The translations under genes and the position numbers were made by a program. A stretch of 57,826 bases of DNA from Bacteroides sp. (GTDB lineage Bacteria > Bacteroidota > Bacteroidia > Bacteroidales > Bacteroidaceae). Of this stretch, positions 8,505 through 15,685 are shown piece by piece. The notes beneath the pieces are model-generated. The model did not search any database. It was not told the origin of the DNA and saw only the letters and a list, made by a program, of their open reading frames with translations. Positions within the stretch are counted from its first letter, which is position 1, and the number at the start of each line of letters is the position of its first letter. The DNA is taken from positions 1 to 57,826 of the forward strand of contig JAJQFD010000026.1 of assembly GCA_021201335.1 (NCBI GenBank). The letters are read 5' to 3'.

Positions 8505-8582
8505 CATGGTAGGGACTCCTTCAGTCGTGGTCGGAAAATTTAGAGACGTTAACTCTTTAAGAAATCTTTGCGGGGTTCCCAT
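8505..8582 (-). repeat. Dispersed palindromic intergenic repeat, copy 4 (inverted, partial)
   Basis: On the minus strand: TTTCTTAAAGAGTTAACGTC, TCTAAATTTTCCGACCACGA, CTGAAGGAGTCCC. This matches the second half of the repeat at 1-145 and 3972-4110; the first hairpin block is missing or diverged. Confidence 0.55.
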
Positions 8583-8660
8583 AAATTGATTTTGGCATCC
8601 ACAAGGGATACCCTAGCCATACGGATATTAATCTTCACTTTTCACCTTTCCATTTTCAAT

Positions 8661-10844
8661 TCAAAACGGCAGTTCCCCTGTCTCCTCCTGGGGTTTCTCT
8701 TCTAGTTTCCTCATATTCTGATCAATCTCCTCTAACGACAGAACGATGACTCCATATTCTGTGATGCCCTGTTTATTTCTGCGTTTCCGGAAATTATCGC
8801 GTTCCAGTACATGTACCAATATCTGTTGTGACTGAGCGTTGGCGATTGTTCTTCCATGCACGCTCAACAGAGACAGGATAGCAGCTGCCGGTTTCCATTT
8901 TACTTCAATATCCTTCCGGGTAGCTCGCCGGAAGTAGACATATAGATTCTCTTCAACCGGATCTTTGATGCGGTGTTTCTCATTCCGTTCGTTGATAGAT
9001 TCCACTTCCTCCCCCTCGAACCAATAGCGGAAACCGGAATCTACCAGATGCTTTGCCTGACTGTACAACCCCGTATGGTCAATCTTATCCCGGTAATTGA
9101 TCTGACGGGTGGAAATTACCAGGAAGCGGCGTGACCCCGTAATGTCTTTCAGGAATTGCAAGTTATTGGTGCTACCGATAAACGAAGCCCGTCGCGGGTA
9201 AGGCTGAGCCTGCACCTCATACGGTTTTCGGATGGTTATAGTTTCCAGGGCAATGATTCGTTTCAATTCGGCAATATTATTCTGCTTTACCCCTTCAAAC
9301 TCTTCCATATTGATTAACAAGCGGGTGGCGAGAAGTAGGAGGTCATCTTTATTGCCTGGATCGATCATCCCATTGCGGTAATATTCCTTCAGTTCGGGAG
9401 GCATCAGCTGACGGATCCAGGTACTTTTCCCTTTCCCCTGGCTACCGTGCAGTAACAATACCTGCTGATTAGCTTCCTGAATACCCATTCCACACGCTAC
9501 CATGCCCGTAATCCAGCGGCGCAAAGCATCCTCCCAGAAGTCCGGTTCATCAGTTTCGATGGTTTGTGCCAGTTGGCCGATATAATCCGTTTTTCCATCC
9601 CAGGGCGGCAGGTTCCGGAAATAAGTAGCAATCGGATCGTACTGCTCCGCATAATCCGAATCGATAATCGATTTGATTACTTGTTGGCTAGCCGGAATAC
9701 CCGCCTGATTGATTCGCAAGAATATGGTGTTGAAATCTTTGTTACACATGGCTCGGAAAGAATCATTCTTATCTTTTTCTGATCGGGAGAGCTTCATTTC
9801 CAGCCGGTCAAGGATACTGTTTCGCCGGAATTCATAGTGCTCGTCCAGGTAATTCAGAACTTGGTTGATGGGTGGAACTTTCTCCACCGGAGTTTTTGCC
9901 GGGTGGTCATTGTATGTGTATCCGTTGGATATGGGTGTATGTGTATCCCATTGGCCGTTAGCACCAAACTCTTCTGTGGCCAGCATCCGGACGTACGACA
10001 GGTCCAGACCTTTCCGGCAGCATTTATTACCCAGGGTAAACAGGAAGGTGTTGTAACTACCTTCGGCATACTGGATGGAACGTTTGGTACACGCCACACA
10101 TTTCCGGTATTCCATACGGACGGGTGGGGGAATATCATCGACGGACGTGGGTACTTCGCAGGAAGGATCGACCGTTTGTTTTTTCCGGCCCTTCCTTGTG
10201 GGCGGCGGAGCGATAATGTCGGGGAAAGAAAAGGAAGACGCTTTTTCCAGTCGCTCCGGAGAAAAAAAAGCATCCGGATCATACGAAGCGAAGATTCCCC
10301 TCGACAAATCTTTCCCGCTGGTATCTACCGGAACATTCAGAACGTTTTCATAGTGGGTGCGTGTCAGTTCGTAAGCCTGGGCGTGATACGTTTCCAGTTG
10401 TTCATACGTCATTTCCGGCATGTAACAGAATGTCTTTCTCAGTTCACGGATAGCCGCTGTCTCCAGGTAAGCGATGATTTTGAATCCATGCTGCTTGGCC
10501 GTCAGGAAAGAGAAGATCGTAGCCGGATCCGCTTCAATGACTGGGCGCAGGCGGATCACCTGTTCATCCGTCAGTCCGTCAATGTCGATAGTGATCAGGT
10601 TATTATACCGTATAATTCCGTCCGGTTTGCGGTGTGTTCCATACTGTGTTGTTACCGTGAAGAACTCCAGCTGACGCTTCACCCGGTTCATCTCATCTGT
10701 GTTCCCCAAGTCCCTCAGGTATCGGATCCGGGTTATGATCCGGTTGTATTTCTCCGACCGGATAGCGTTTACTAATTCAGGAATACTCATGGTTCCTTTT
10801 ACTTTACTGAATCCCAGGTAAGTAGTAACTTGTTTTTCTGTCAT
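8661..10844 (-). CDS. Primase-helicase-like protein (BT4734/VirE N-terminal domain plus VapE-type SF3 ATPase)
   Basis: 727 residues. The N-terminal part (about 30-220) resembles the BT4734/VirE-N domain with an acidic NLITIDIDGL motif like that of archaeo-eukaryotic primases. The C-terminal part (about 350-620) is a VapE-type ATPase with Walker A GSQGKGKST at 467-475, a Walker B-like LLINMEEFEG, and FIGSTNN as sensor. Between them lies a Cys-containing linker (CVACTKR). Such proteins start replication in phages and phage satellites. No integrase, capsid or terminase gene is present here, so this would be a stranded or domesticated replication gene. It is preceded by a terminator-like dyad (10914-10949). 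The CTATTTG sites upstream could be its origin or an operator; this is inference. Confidence 0.85.
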   Translation of the reverse strand: MTEKQVTTYLGFSKVKGTMSIPELVNAIRSEKYNRIITRIRYLRDLGNTDEMNRVKRQLEFFTVTTQYGTHRKPDGIIRYNNLITIDIDGLTDEQVIRLRPVIEADPATIFSFLTAKQHGFKIIAYLETAAIRELRKTFCYMPEMTYEQLETYHAQAYELTRTHYENVLNVPVDTSGKDLSRGIFASYDPDAFFSPERLEKASSFSFPDIIAPPPTRKGRKKQTVDPSCEVPTSVDDIPPPVRMEYRKCVACTKRSIQYAEGSYNTFLFTLGNKCCRKGLDLSYVRMLATEEFGANGQWDTHTPISNGYTYNDHPAKTPVEKVPPINQVLNYLDEHYEFRRNSILDRLEMKLSRSEKDKNDSFRAMCNKDFNTIFLRINQAGIPASQQVIKSIIDSDYAEQYDPIATYFRNLPPWDGKTDYIGQLAQTIETDEPDFWEDALRRWITGMVACGMGIQEANQQVLLLHGSQGKGKSTWIRQLMPPELKEYYRNGMIDPGNKDDLLLLATRLLINMEEFEGVKQNNIAELKRIIALETITIRKPYEVQAQPYPRRASFIGSTNNLQFLKDITGSRRFLVISTRQINYRDKIDHTGLYSQAKHLVDSGFRYWFEGEEVESINERNEKHRIKDPVEENLYVYFRRATRKDIEVKWKPAAAILSLLSVHGRTIANAQSQQILVHVLERDNFRKRRNKQGITEYGVIVLSLEEIDQNMRKLEEKPQEETGELPF

Positions 10845-10913
10845 AATTTTATTTATTGGCTATCAGTTAAAGGTTTTTGTCGCCTGCAAGTTCTGAGATC
10901 GTCCGAAAAAAAG

Positions 10914-10949
10914 CAAATAGTCCGTAGGGGTTTGAAAACAGACTATTTG
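10914..10949 (-). terminator. Terminator-like dyad with CAAATAG/CTATTTG arms
   Basis: CAAATAGTC (10914-10922) pairs exactly with GACTATTTG (10941-10949). Read on the minus strand the stem is followed by GCTTTTTTT, so it fits a rho-independent terminator for the small gene upstream (10980-11270). The arms share the CTATTTG core found three more times nearby, so it may also be a binding site. Confidence 0.65.
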
Positions 10950-10979
10950 TCTAATTTTCAATCACTCAGTAAATTACAG

Positions 10980-11270
10980 CTATTTCTTTCGGCGCTTTTT
11001 CTCTTCATGTACCTGAGTTTCAAGCGAGGAGGAGGTCATGCACTCTTCCGGATGGTTTATTTTCCGGAATTCGAACAAGAGTAACATCAGTGAAACGATC
11101 TCCCGTACGCCCCGGGGCTTTCTTCCTTTTTCTGCTTCACATATGTCTACAAACAGCCCAATCACTTTTTTTCTTTCCTCGTCGGTTGTTACCAGGATAC
11201 GTTTGTGCATGTTTTCGGCAAAATTCACTATCCGTACCGCTTCCGGTGTCAGCTGGTTGACAAGGATCAA
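10980..11270 (-). CDS. Small hypothetical protein of the capsule-linked module; true start frameshifted
   Basis: The readable frame gives 96 residues from a TTG (LTPEAVRIVNFAENMHKRI, RGVREIVSLMLLLFEFRK, Lys/Arg-rich end). I do not recognise it. The frame stays open upstream of the TTG as KSNAERITNIGKTDY up to the A7 run (T7 at 11313-11319 on the plus strand). With six A instead of seven, ATG 11325 would give a natural 114-residue protein beginning MKKKSNAERITN. A TATTTTTG -7 box at 11356-11363 would place the transcript start about 24 nt before that ATG, which supports the longer gene. So the real gene is probably 10980-11325 with a one-base homopolymer change. It is followed by the dyad terminator and then the primase-helicase gene. 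Confidence 0.6.
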   Translation of the reverse strand: MILVNQLTPEAVRIVNFAENMHKRILVTTDEERKKVIGLFVDICEAEKGRKPRGVREIVSLMLLLFEFRKINHPEECMTSSSLETQVHEEKKRRKK

Positions 11271-11381
11271 ATAATCGGTTTTTCCGATGTTCGTTATCCG
11301 TTCTGCATTAGATTTTTTTCTTCATAAGTCTAATTTTAAAAGTGTTAAAAAAGCGCAAAAATAAAAATTGTTTTTCATTTA

Positions 11382-11409
11382 CCCTATTTGCAATTAATTC
11401 AAATACCCT
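11382..11409. repeat. CTATTTG...CAAATA near-palindrome
   Basis: CCCTATTTG and CAAATACCC flank AATTAATT. One arm is an exact CTATTTG, the other one base short. It lies about 60-85 bp upstream of ATG 11325 and close to the possible -33 region of that gene, so an operator is possible. Confidence 0.4.
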
Positions 11410-11440
11410 CTTGGCAAGTGTTTGGCCATTTTCTCGCGCC

Positions 11441-11583
11441 CGCACGTATAGGGGCGCCCGCCCGCAATATGTTTCTTTCTTTTTTTCTTCTTTGTAACCA
11501 AACAAATAGGTGAGGGCCTGGCCTATTTGTTTGGTTACATTTAACCCTTTAAAAAAAGAGAGAGCGGGCGGGCGCGACGTGCG
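11441..11583. repeat. 143-bp nested inverted repeat upstream of the capsule promoter
   Basis: Inner arms are an exact 17-bp pair, GTAACCAAACAAATAGG (11494-11510) and its complement at 11522-11538, around an 11-nt loop. Outer arms are CGCACGT plus GCGCCCGCCCGC (11441-11465, with ATAGGG between) against GCGGGCGGGCGC-g-ACGTGCG (11564-11583). Between them a C-T7 run and an A7-G run can also pair. Neither side ends in a T-run, so it is not a plain terminator. The G+C-rich arms stand out in A+T-rich DNA. It lies in the divergent gap between the small gene and upxY. Candidate cruciform, origin, recombination site or long structured RNA. The rest of 11271-11968 is described under neighbouring entries. 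Confidence 0.8.
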
Positions 11584-11777
11584 TACCTTATAATGCAGAT
11601 AACGTGAAAATGAATTTTACCCTCGACTATTTTCAATCGATGACCTCCGGTTTATGGGAGGCCACTTTTAATTCAGAGGGGTACTGTCTTCAGGTGCTGA
11701 TATGCTTCATAAAAACGGTCTGATCCAAAGAAACAGCCAAAATTATCCCTCTTGAGAGAATTATTAAGTATAATATT

Positions 11778-11808
11778 TTGTACTTAGGTGAAAAGACCCT
11801 ATTTTTGC
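11778..11808 (+). promoter_or_regulatory. Capsule operon promoter
   Basis: TTTG at 11778-11781, 19 nt, then TATTTTTG at 11801-11808: a complete Bacteroidetes promoter. Transcript start expected near 11815, leaving a leader of about 150 nt before upxY. No convincing invertible repeats flank it, so it looks fixed in the ON orientation. Confidence 0.75.
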
Positions 11809-11895
11809 ATCGCTGAATTATAGAGATGTACCTCTGGAAGCCTGCTTTTGTATCAACTTCTTTTAGGGTATATTCGATAAAATTTACATTTTGAG

Positions 11896-11931
11896 TGAGA
11901 TTATATGTCTCACCCAACACGCGAAGCGTGC
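11896..11931 (+). promoter_or_regulatory. Two leader hairpins before upxY
   Basis: GTGAGA/TCTCAC around TTATATG (11896-11914), then CACGC-GAA-GCGTG (11919-11931). In Bacteroides fragilis the leader of each capsule transcript is where the cognate UpxY acts; these hairpins are the obvious candidates here (inference). Confidence 0.5.
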
Positions 11932-11952
11932 TCGCAACACATACATTTTTTT

Positions 11953-11960
11953 AAGGAGGT
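11953..11960 (+). promoter_or_regulatory. Strong Shine-Dalgarno before upxY
   Basis: AAGGAGGT lies eight nt before ATG 11969. Perfect Shine-Dalgarno sequences are uncommon in Bacteroidetes, where most starts lack one. Confidence 0.6.
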
Positions 11961-11968
11961 ATTTATAA

Positions 11969-12499
11969 ATGTCTGATAAACAAGAATATTGGTTTGCTGC
12001 TCGAACAAGAAAAGATCAGGAATTGTCTATCAGAGAATTGTTGAAAAAACAAAACGTTGAATATTACCTTCCCACACAGAAAGTTATTCGACAATTGAAA
12101 TATCGGCGCAAGCAGGTGGAGGTTCCCGTTATCCGGAACATGATTTTCATCCGTGCCACCAAAGAGAAGGCTTGTGAGCTGCCGAACGAAAAAGGTGTTC
12201 GAATATTCTATTTACGCGACCTGGCTACACACTCCCTGTTAATTGTACCTGATAAGCAAATGCAGGATTTTATGTTTGTTATGGACCGGGATCCGGATGG
12301 AATGAGTTTTGACAACGAAACGTTTGAGATCGGCGAAAAGGTACAAGTTGTAAAAGGGGAGTTTTGTGGTGTAGAAGGTGAACTCATCAGTAAAGCTAAC
12401 CGTACCTATGTTTTGATACGAATCCCCCAGGTACTCTCTGTTAGCGTCAGAATTCCCAAATCATATCTTAGAAAGTTAAAACCAGTTCACTGCAGCTAA
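11969..12499 (+). CDS. upxY: UpxY-type capsule transcription antiterminator (NusG-like)
   Basis: 176 residues. An NGN (NusG N-terminal) domain spans about 5-100 (YWFAARTRKDQELSIRELL, VEYYLPTQKVIRQLKYRR, VPVIRNMIFIRAT) and a KOW motif about 118-155 (IGEKVQVVKGEFCGVEGEL). In Bacteroides fragilis each UpxY binds polymerase on its own capsule leader and prevents early termination in a locus-specific way. First gene of the capsule operon, with a promoter, a structured leader and a strong ribosome-binding site. Specificity for this locus is inferred from position. Start fixed by the AAGGAGGT spacing. Confidence 0.95.
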   Translation: MSDKQEYWFAARTRKDQELSIRELLKKQNVEYYLPTQKVIRQLKYRRKQVEVPVIRNMIFIRATKEKACELPNEKGVRIFYLRDLATHSLLIVPDKQMQDFMFVMDRDPDGMSFDNETFEIGEKVQVVKGEFCGVEGELISKANRTYVLIRIPQVLSVSVRIPKSYLRKLKPVHCS

Positions 12500-12558
12500 C
12501 TTTTTGTTGCATCGCAGTCGTTGCTTATTGGTGGAAGCAGAAAGAAAAATTTATTTCG

Positions 12559-13068
12559 ATGGAATACAATACAAACATGTCTTCTGATTGTCAACAGCTA
12601 TATGAGCTGGCTCATAAAGCGCTGCATTTGGGAGAAGACGGTTCTCCGGTATATGCAGATGAATTTGCCCGATTGAATACAGAAGTATTCCGGACGGCTG
12701 AATTACTTTTTCCGGTAAAAGGTGTAACACCGGAAGAAGAAGCGGAAATTTGTGTATCTTTGTTGCTGGCTTACAGTGCCGTCATTGAAGGAACTGTAAA
12801 CCTGGAAGAGCACAGACAAGCTATCCTGGATCGTTCGTCGGCTATCCTGGATCAGTTACCGGCTTCGTTATTGAAGTGTCGTTTGTTGCTTTATTGTTAT
12901 GGTGAAGTGTTTGTACGGGAGCTTTTAGAGCAGGCCCGTGAAATTATGATCGGATGGGGAGGCAGAGAGTTGACCGATGAGGAGAAGGAAATGCTGGAAT
13001 TGCATAACACCCTTTTGGAGAATCCCAACTCAAAACTACCATGCAATAATATTGTTAATCTAAATTAG
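12559..13068 (+). CDS. upxZ: UpxZ-type inhibitor of other capsule loci
   Basis: 169 residues, mostly helical, with the UpxZ pattern (LYELAHKALHLGEDGSPVYA, VTPEEEAEICVSLLLAYSA, WGGRELTDEEKEMLELH). In Bacteroides fragilis UpxZ proteins block the UpxY proteins of other loci, so that one capsule dominates per cell. Placed second in the operon, directly after upxY, as in known loci. ATG 12559 gives MEYNTNMSS; a second ATG at codon 7 is possible. Confidence 0.92.
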   Translation: MEYNTNMSSDCQQLYELAHKALHLGEDGSPVYADEFARLNTEVFRTAELLFPVKGVTPEEEAEICVSLLLAYSAVIEGTVNLEEHRQAILDRSSAILDQLPASLLKCRLLLYCYGEVFVRELLEQAREIMIGWGGRELTDEEKEMLELHNTLLENPNSKLPCNNIVNLN

Positions 13069-13074
13069 AACGTT

Positions 13075-14160
13075 TTGCATTACTTATTTGTTCTGACGAC
13101 TTTTGTTGTTTCGGTATTGATCGCTTCCTTGATTATCCCCCGGATCCTGGTGATTGCCACCCGCAAGAAATTGTATGATGTACCGGATGCCCGCAAGGTG
13201 CATACCAAGGCTATTCCCCGTTTGGGTGGTGTTTCGTTTTTCCCTACTATTTTATTTTCATTCTGTTATGTATTTACCTTACGTTTCCTGTTTGGATATG
13301 ACGTAAATGAAGTACACATCACCTGTATTATCCCCGAACTTTTATTGCTAGTCTGCGGGATGACATTACTTTATTTAACAGGTATCGCCGATGACCTGGT
13401 AGGGGTTCGCTGGCGTCAGAAGTTTGTGATACAAATTATTTGTGCTTCCTTTTTTCCACTTTCCGGCCTGTGGTTGAATAACTTATATGGTATATTCGGC
13501 ATTTACGAGATTCCTTTCTGGCTGGGAATTCCCTTTACGATATTTACAGTGGTATTCATTACCAACGCCATTAACCTGATTGACGGTATAGACGGATTAG
13601 CTTCCGGTTTGAGCAGTGTTTCCCTGGTAGTCTTCGGGCTGTTGTTCTTGGAAAAACAGCTATGGGCGTATGCCATGCTGGCTTTTGCCACATTAGGTGT
13701 ACTGGTTCCTTTTTTCTATTATAATGTATTTGGTAGTGCGGATAAAGCGCGAAAGATCTTTATGGGAGATACGGGGAGTTTGACGCTGGGATTTATTATT
13801 TCATTTCTGGCGTTGAAGTATAGTATGGTGAATGAGGAGGTTATGACATATACTCCGGGAGCGATTGTAATCGCGGCAGGTACGCTGATTATTCCGGCAT
13901 TTGATGTGATCCGGGTGGTGTTGGTACGTTTGCGGAGTGGAAAGAGTGCGTTTGAACCGGATAAAAATCATATTCATCATAAGTTTCTGGCGATGGGGTA
14001 TAATGTTCGCAAGGCGATGGTGACGCTGATATGTATTGCTATTGCGTTTAGTGTGGCGAATATTGTGCTGATAAGGTATATCAATGGGACTTGGGTGGTT
14101 TTGATGGATATTGTGGTTTGGTGTGGGTTGAATTTGTGGTGGGATAGGAAAAAAAGATAG
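13075..14160 (+). CDS. Polyprenyl-phosphate sugar-1-phosphate transferase (WecA/MraY family)
   Basis: Starts capsule repeat-unit synthesis by moving a (HexNAc-)1-phosphate from its UDP-sugar to undecaprenyl phosphate in the inner membrane. 361 residues, about ten membrane segments. Seen: DVPDARKVHTKAIPRLGG, the Asp pair in GIADDLVGVRW, NLIDGIDGLASG, MGDTGSLTLGF and the DKNHIHHK motif. The start codon is TTG at 13075, the only possible one after the in-frame stop at 13066-13068, and it preserves the first membrane helix. Six nt after upxZ. Sugar specificity cannot be read from sequence. Base composition is still like the regulatory genes; the A+T-rich core begins with the next gene. Confidence 0.92.
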   Translation: MHYLFVLTTFVVSVLIASLIIPRILVIATRKKLYDVPDARKVHTKAIPRLGGVSFFPTILFSFCYVFTLRFLFGYDVNEVHITCIIPELLLLVCGMTLLYLTGIADDLVGVRWRQKFVIQIICASFFPLSGLWLNNLYGIFGIYEIPFWLGIPFTIFTVVFITNAINLIDGIDGLASGLSSVSLVVFGLLFLEKQLWAYAMLAFATLGVLVPFFYYNVFGSADKARKIFMGDTGSLTLGFIISFLALKYSMVNEEVMTYTPGAIVIAAGTLIIPAFDVIRVVLVRLRSGKSAFEPDKNHIHHKFLAMGYNVRKAMVTLICIAIAFSVANIVLIRYINGTWVVLMDIVVWCGLNLWWDRKKR

Positions 14161-14161
14161 G

Positions 14162-15685
14162 ATGAATCAACTAAAAGCTGGTGCTTTTCTTTCGTATGTT
14201 GTCTTGGCACTAAACACCTTAGTAGGACTTTTATATACTCCATATCTTCTCCGAATGCTTGGACAATCTGAATATGGATTGTATTCTTTAGTTGCTTCAA
14301 TAATAACATATCTTACTATATTGGATTTAGGCTTTGGTAATGCAATTGTGCGTTATACGGCTAAATTTCGCGCTGAAAATAAAGTATCAGAACAATACTC
14401 GATGTTTGGTTTGTTCATTAGATTATATGCATTAATAGGAATATTCACTCTAATCATCGGATTAGCACTAACCTTCAAAGTTGAGATTTTGTTTGGAAAT
14501 GCTATGAGTATGGAAGAAGTATCAAAAGCACGAATAATGATGCTTCTTTTAACATTAAATCTAGCCATAACTTTTCCTTTCAGTCTTTTTGGTTCAATAA
14601 TAACGGCATATGAAAATTTTGTTTTTCAAAAAATTGTTCAAATACTTCGTATATTATTGAGTACAATAACAATGATATTTTTATTGGAATTAGGTTATAG
14701 AGCTATTGCATTAGTGGTTGTTACAACCATCTTTAATGTTTTTTCGCTTTTTCTAAATTACTTTTATTGTCGATATAAATTAAAGATAAAAATTTATTTT
14801 AGAAAGCCTCAATGGTCTTTTTTGAAAGAAGTATCAATATATTCATTTTATATTTTCTTAAATGCAATAATGGATAGGATTTATTGGAGTACAGGACAGT
14901 TTATTTTGGGTGTAATTTCAGGTACAGTTGCAGTTGCAATTTATTCTGTAGCTATCACTTTAGTACAAATGTATACAAGTTTTTCATATGCAATTTCTGG
15001 TGTTTTTTTACCGAGAATTACTGCAATGGTTACACATAAAGAATCAAACAAAACAATATCTAATCTCTTTATTCGAACTGGACGCATACAATATATAATA
15101 ATAAGTTTTGTCTTAACTGGTTTTATTGTTTTTGGTAAGTCTTTTATTCTTTTATGGGCTGGGCATGAATATAGTGATGCTTATTTTGTTGCACTACTTT
15201 TCTTTATACCATTAACTGCACCTTTAATTCAGAATCTTGGTATATCTATCCTTCAAGCAAGGAATCAAATGAAGTTTCGCTCTTTATTATATATAATTGT
15301 CGCTTTATTTAGTCTTTTGATTTCTATATTCTTAACCCCGAAATATGGTATTATTGGATGTGCGGTTGGCACATCTTTGGGCTTATTTTTAGGACAAACA
15401 ATAATTATGAATATATATTATCATCGGTGGCAATCAATTGATATCCTATGTTTTTGGAAAGAAATATTAAAGATGTCAATACCCCCCTTATTTTTTGGAA
15501 TATTATCATTTAATATTGTTTCTGATATGGAATTTAGTTCTATGATTAAGTTTTTAATAGTAATTTTGATCTTTTCAATTTTCTATTTTATCATTTTTTG
15601 GTTTTTTTCCATGAATAATTACGAAAAAGATCTTTTCAAAGGGCCTGTAAGAAAGTTACTGATGAATATTGTTAATCGCAAATGA
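14162..15685 (+). CDS. wzx: Capsule repeat-unit flippase (Wzx family)
   Basis: 507 residues with about 12-14 membrane segments over the whole length and the MATE/Wzx-like N-terminus (GAFLSYVVLALNTLVGLLYT, LGQSEYGLYSLVASI). Expected to flip lipid-linked repeat units across the inner membrane. ATG 14162 comes one nt after the stop of the transferase gene. From here the DNA becomes markedly A+T-rich, and this holds up to rfbA. The last codons overlap the next gene by four bases (ATGA). Confidence 0.9.
   Translation: MNQLKAGAFLSYVVLALNTLVGLLYTPYLLRMLGQSEYGLYSLVASIITYLTILDLGFGNAIVRYTAKFRAENKVSEQYSMFGLFIRLYALIGIFTLIIGLALTFKVEILFGNAMSMEEVSKARIMMLLLTLNLAITFPFSLFGSIITAYENFVFQKIVQILRILLSTITMIFLLELGYRAIALVVVTTIFNVFSLFLNYFYCRYKLKIKIYFRKPQWSFLKEVSIYSFYIFLNAIMDRIYWSTGQFILGVISGTVAVAIYSVAITLVQMYTSFSYAISGVFLPRITAMVTHKESNKTISNLFIRTGRIQYIIISFVLTGFIVFGKSFILLWAGHEYSDAYFVALLFFIPLTAPLIQNLGISILQARNQMKFRSLLYIIVALFSLLISIFLTPKYGIIGCAVGTSLGLFLGQTIIMNIYYHRWQSIDILCFWKEILKMSIPPLFFGILSFNIVSDMEFSSMIKFLIVILIFSIFYFIIFWFFSMNNYEKDLFKGPVRKLLMNIVNRK

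Noticed and set aside
9837..10775. 312-codon plus-strand frame opposite the primase-helicase gene.
   Set aside because: Antisense shadow of a gene with clear motifs; no start context or protein-like pattern.
11308..11505. 65-codon minus-strand frame.
   Set aside because: It runs through one half of the nested inverted repeat and overlaps the likely true start of the 10980 gene; composition reflects the C/G-rich arm.
11674..11836. Possible invertible promoter: CAGAGGGGTAC (11674) and GTACCTCTG (11828) flank the capsule promoter in inverted orientation.
   Set aside because: Arms are short and differ by two inserted bases, no recombinase gene is near, and known capsule inversion repeats are longer. 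Treated as chance unless reads show inversion.
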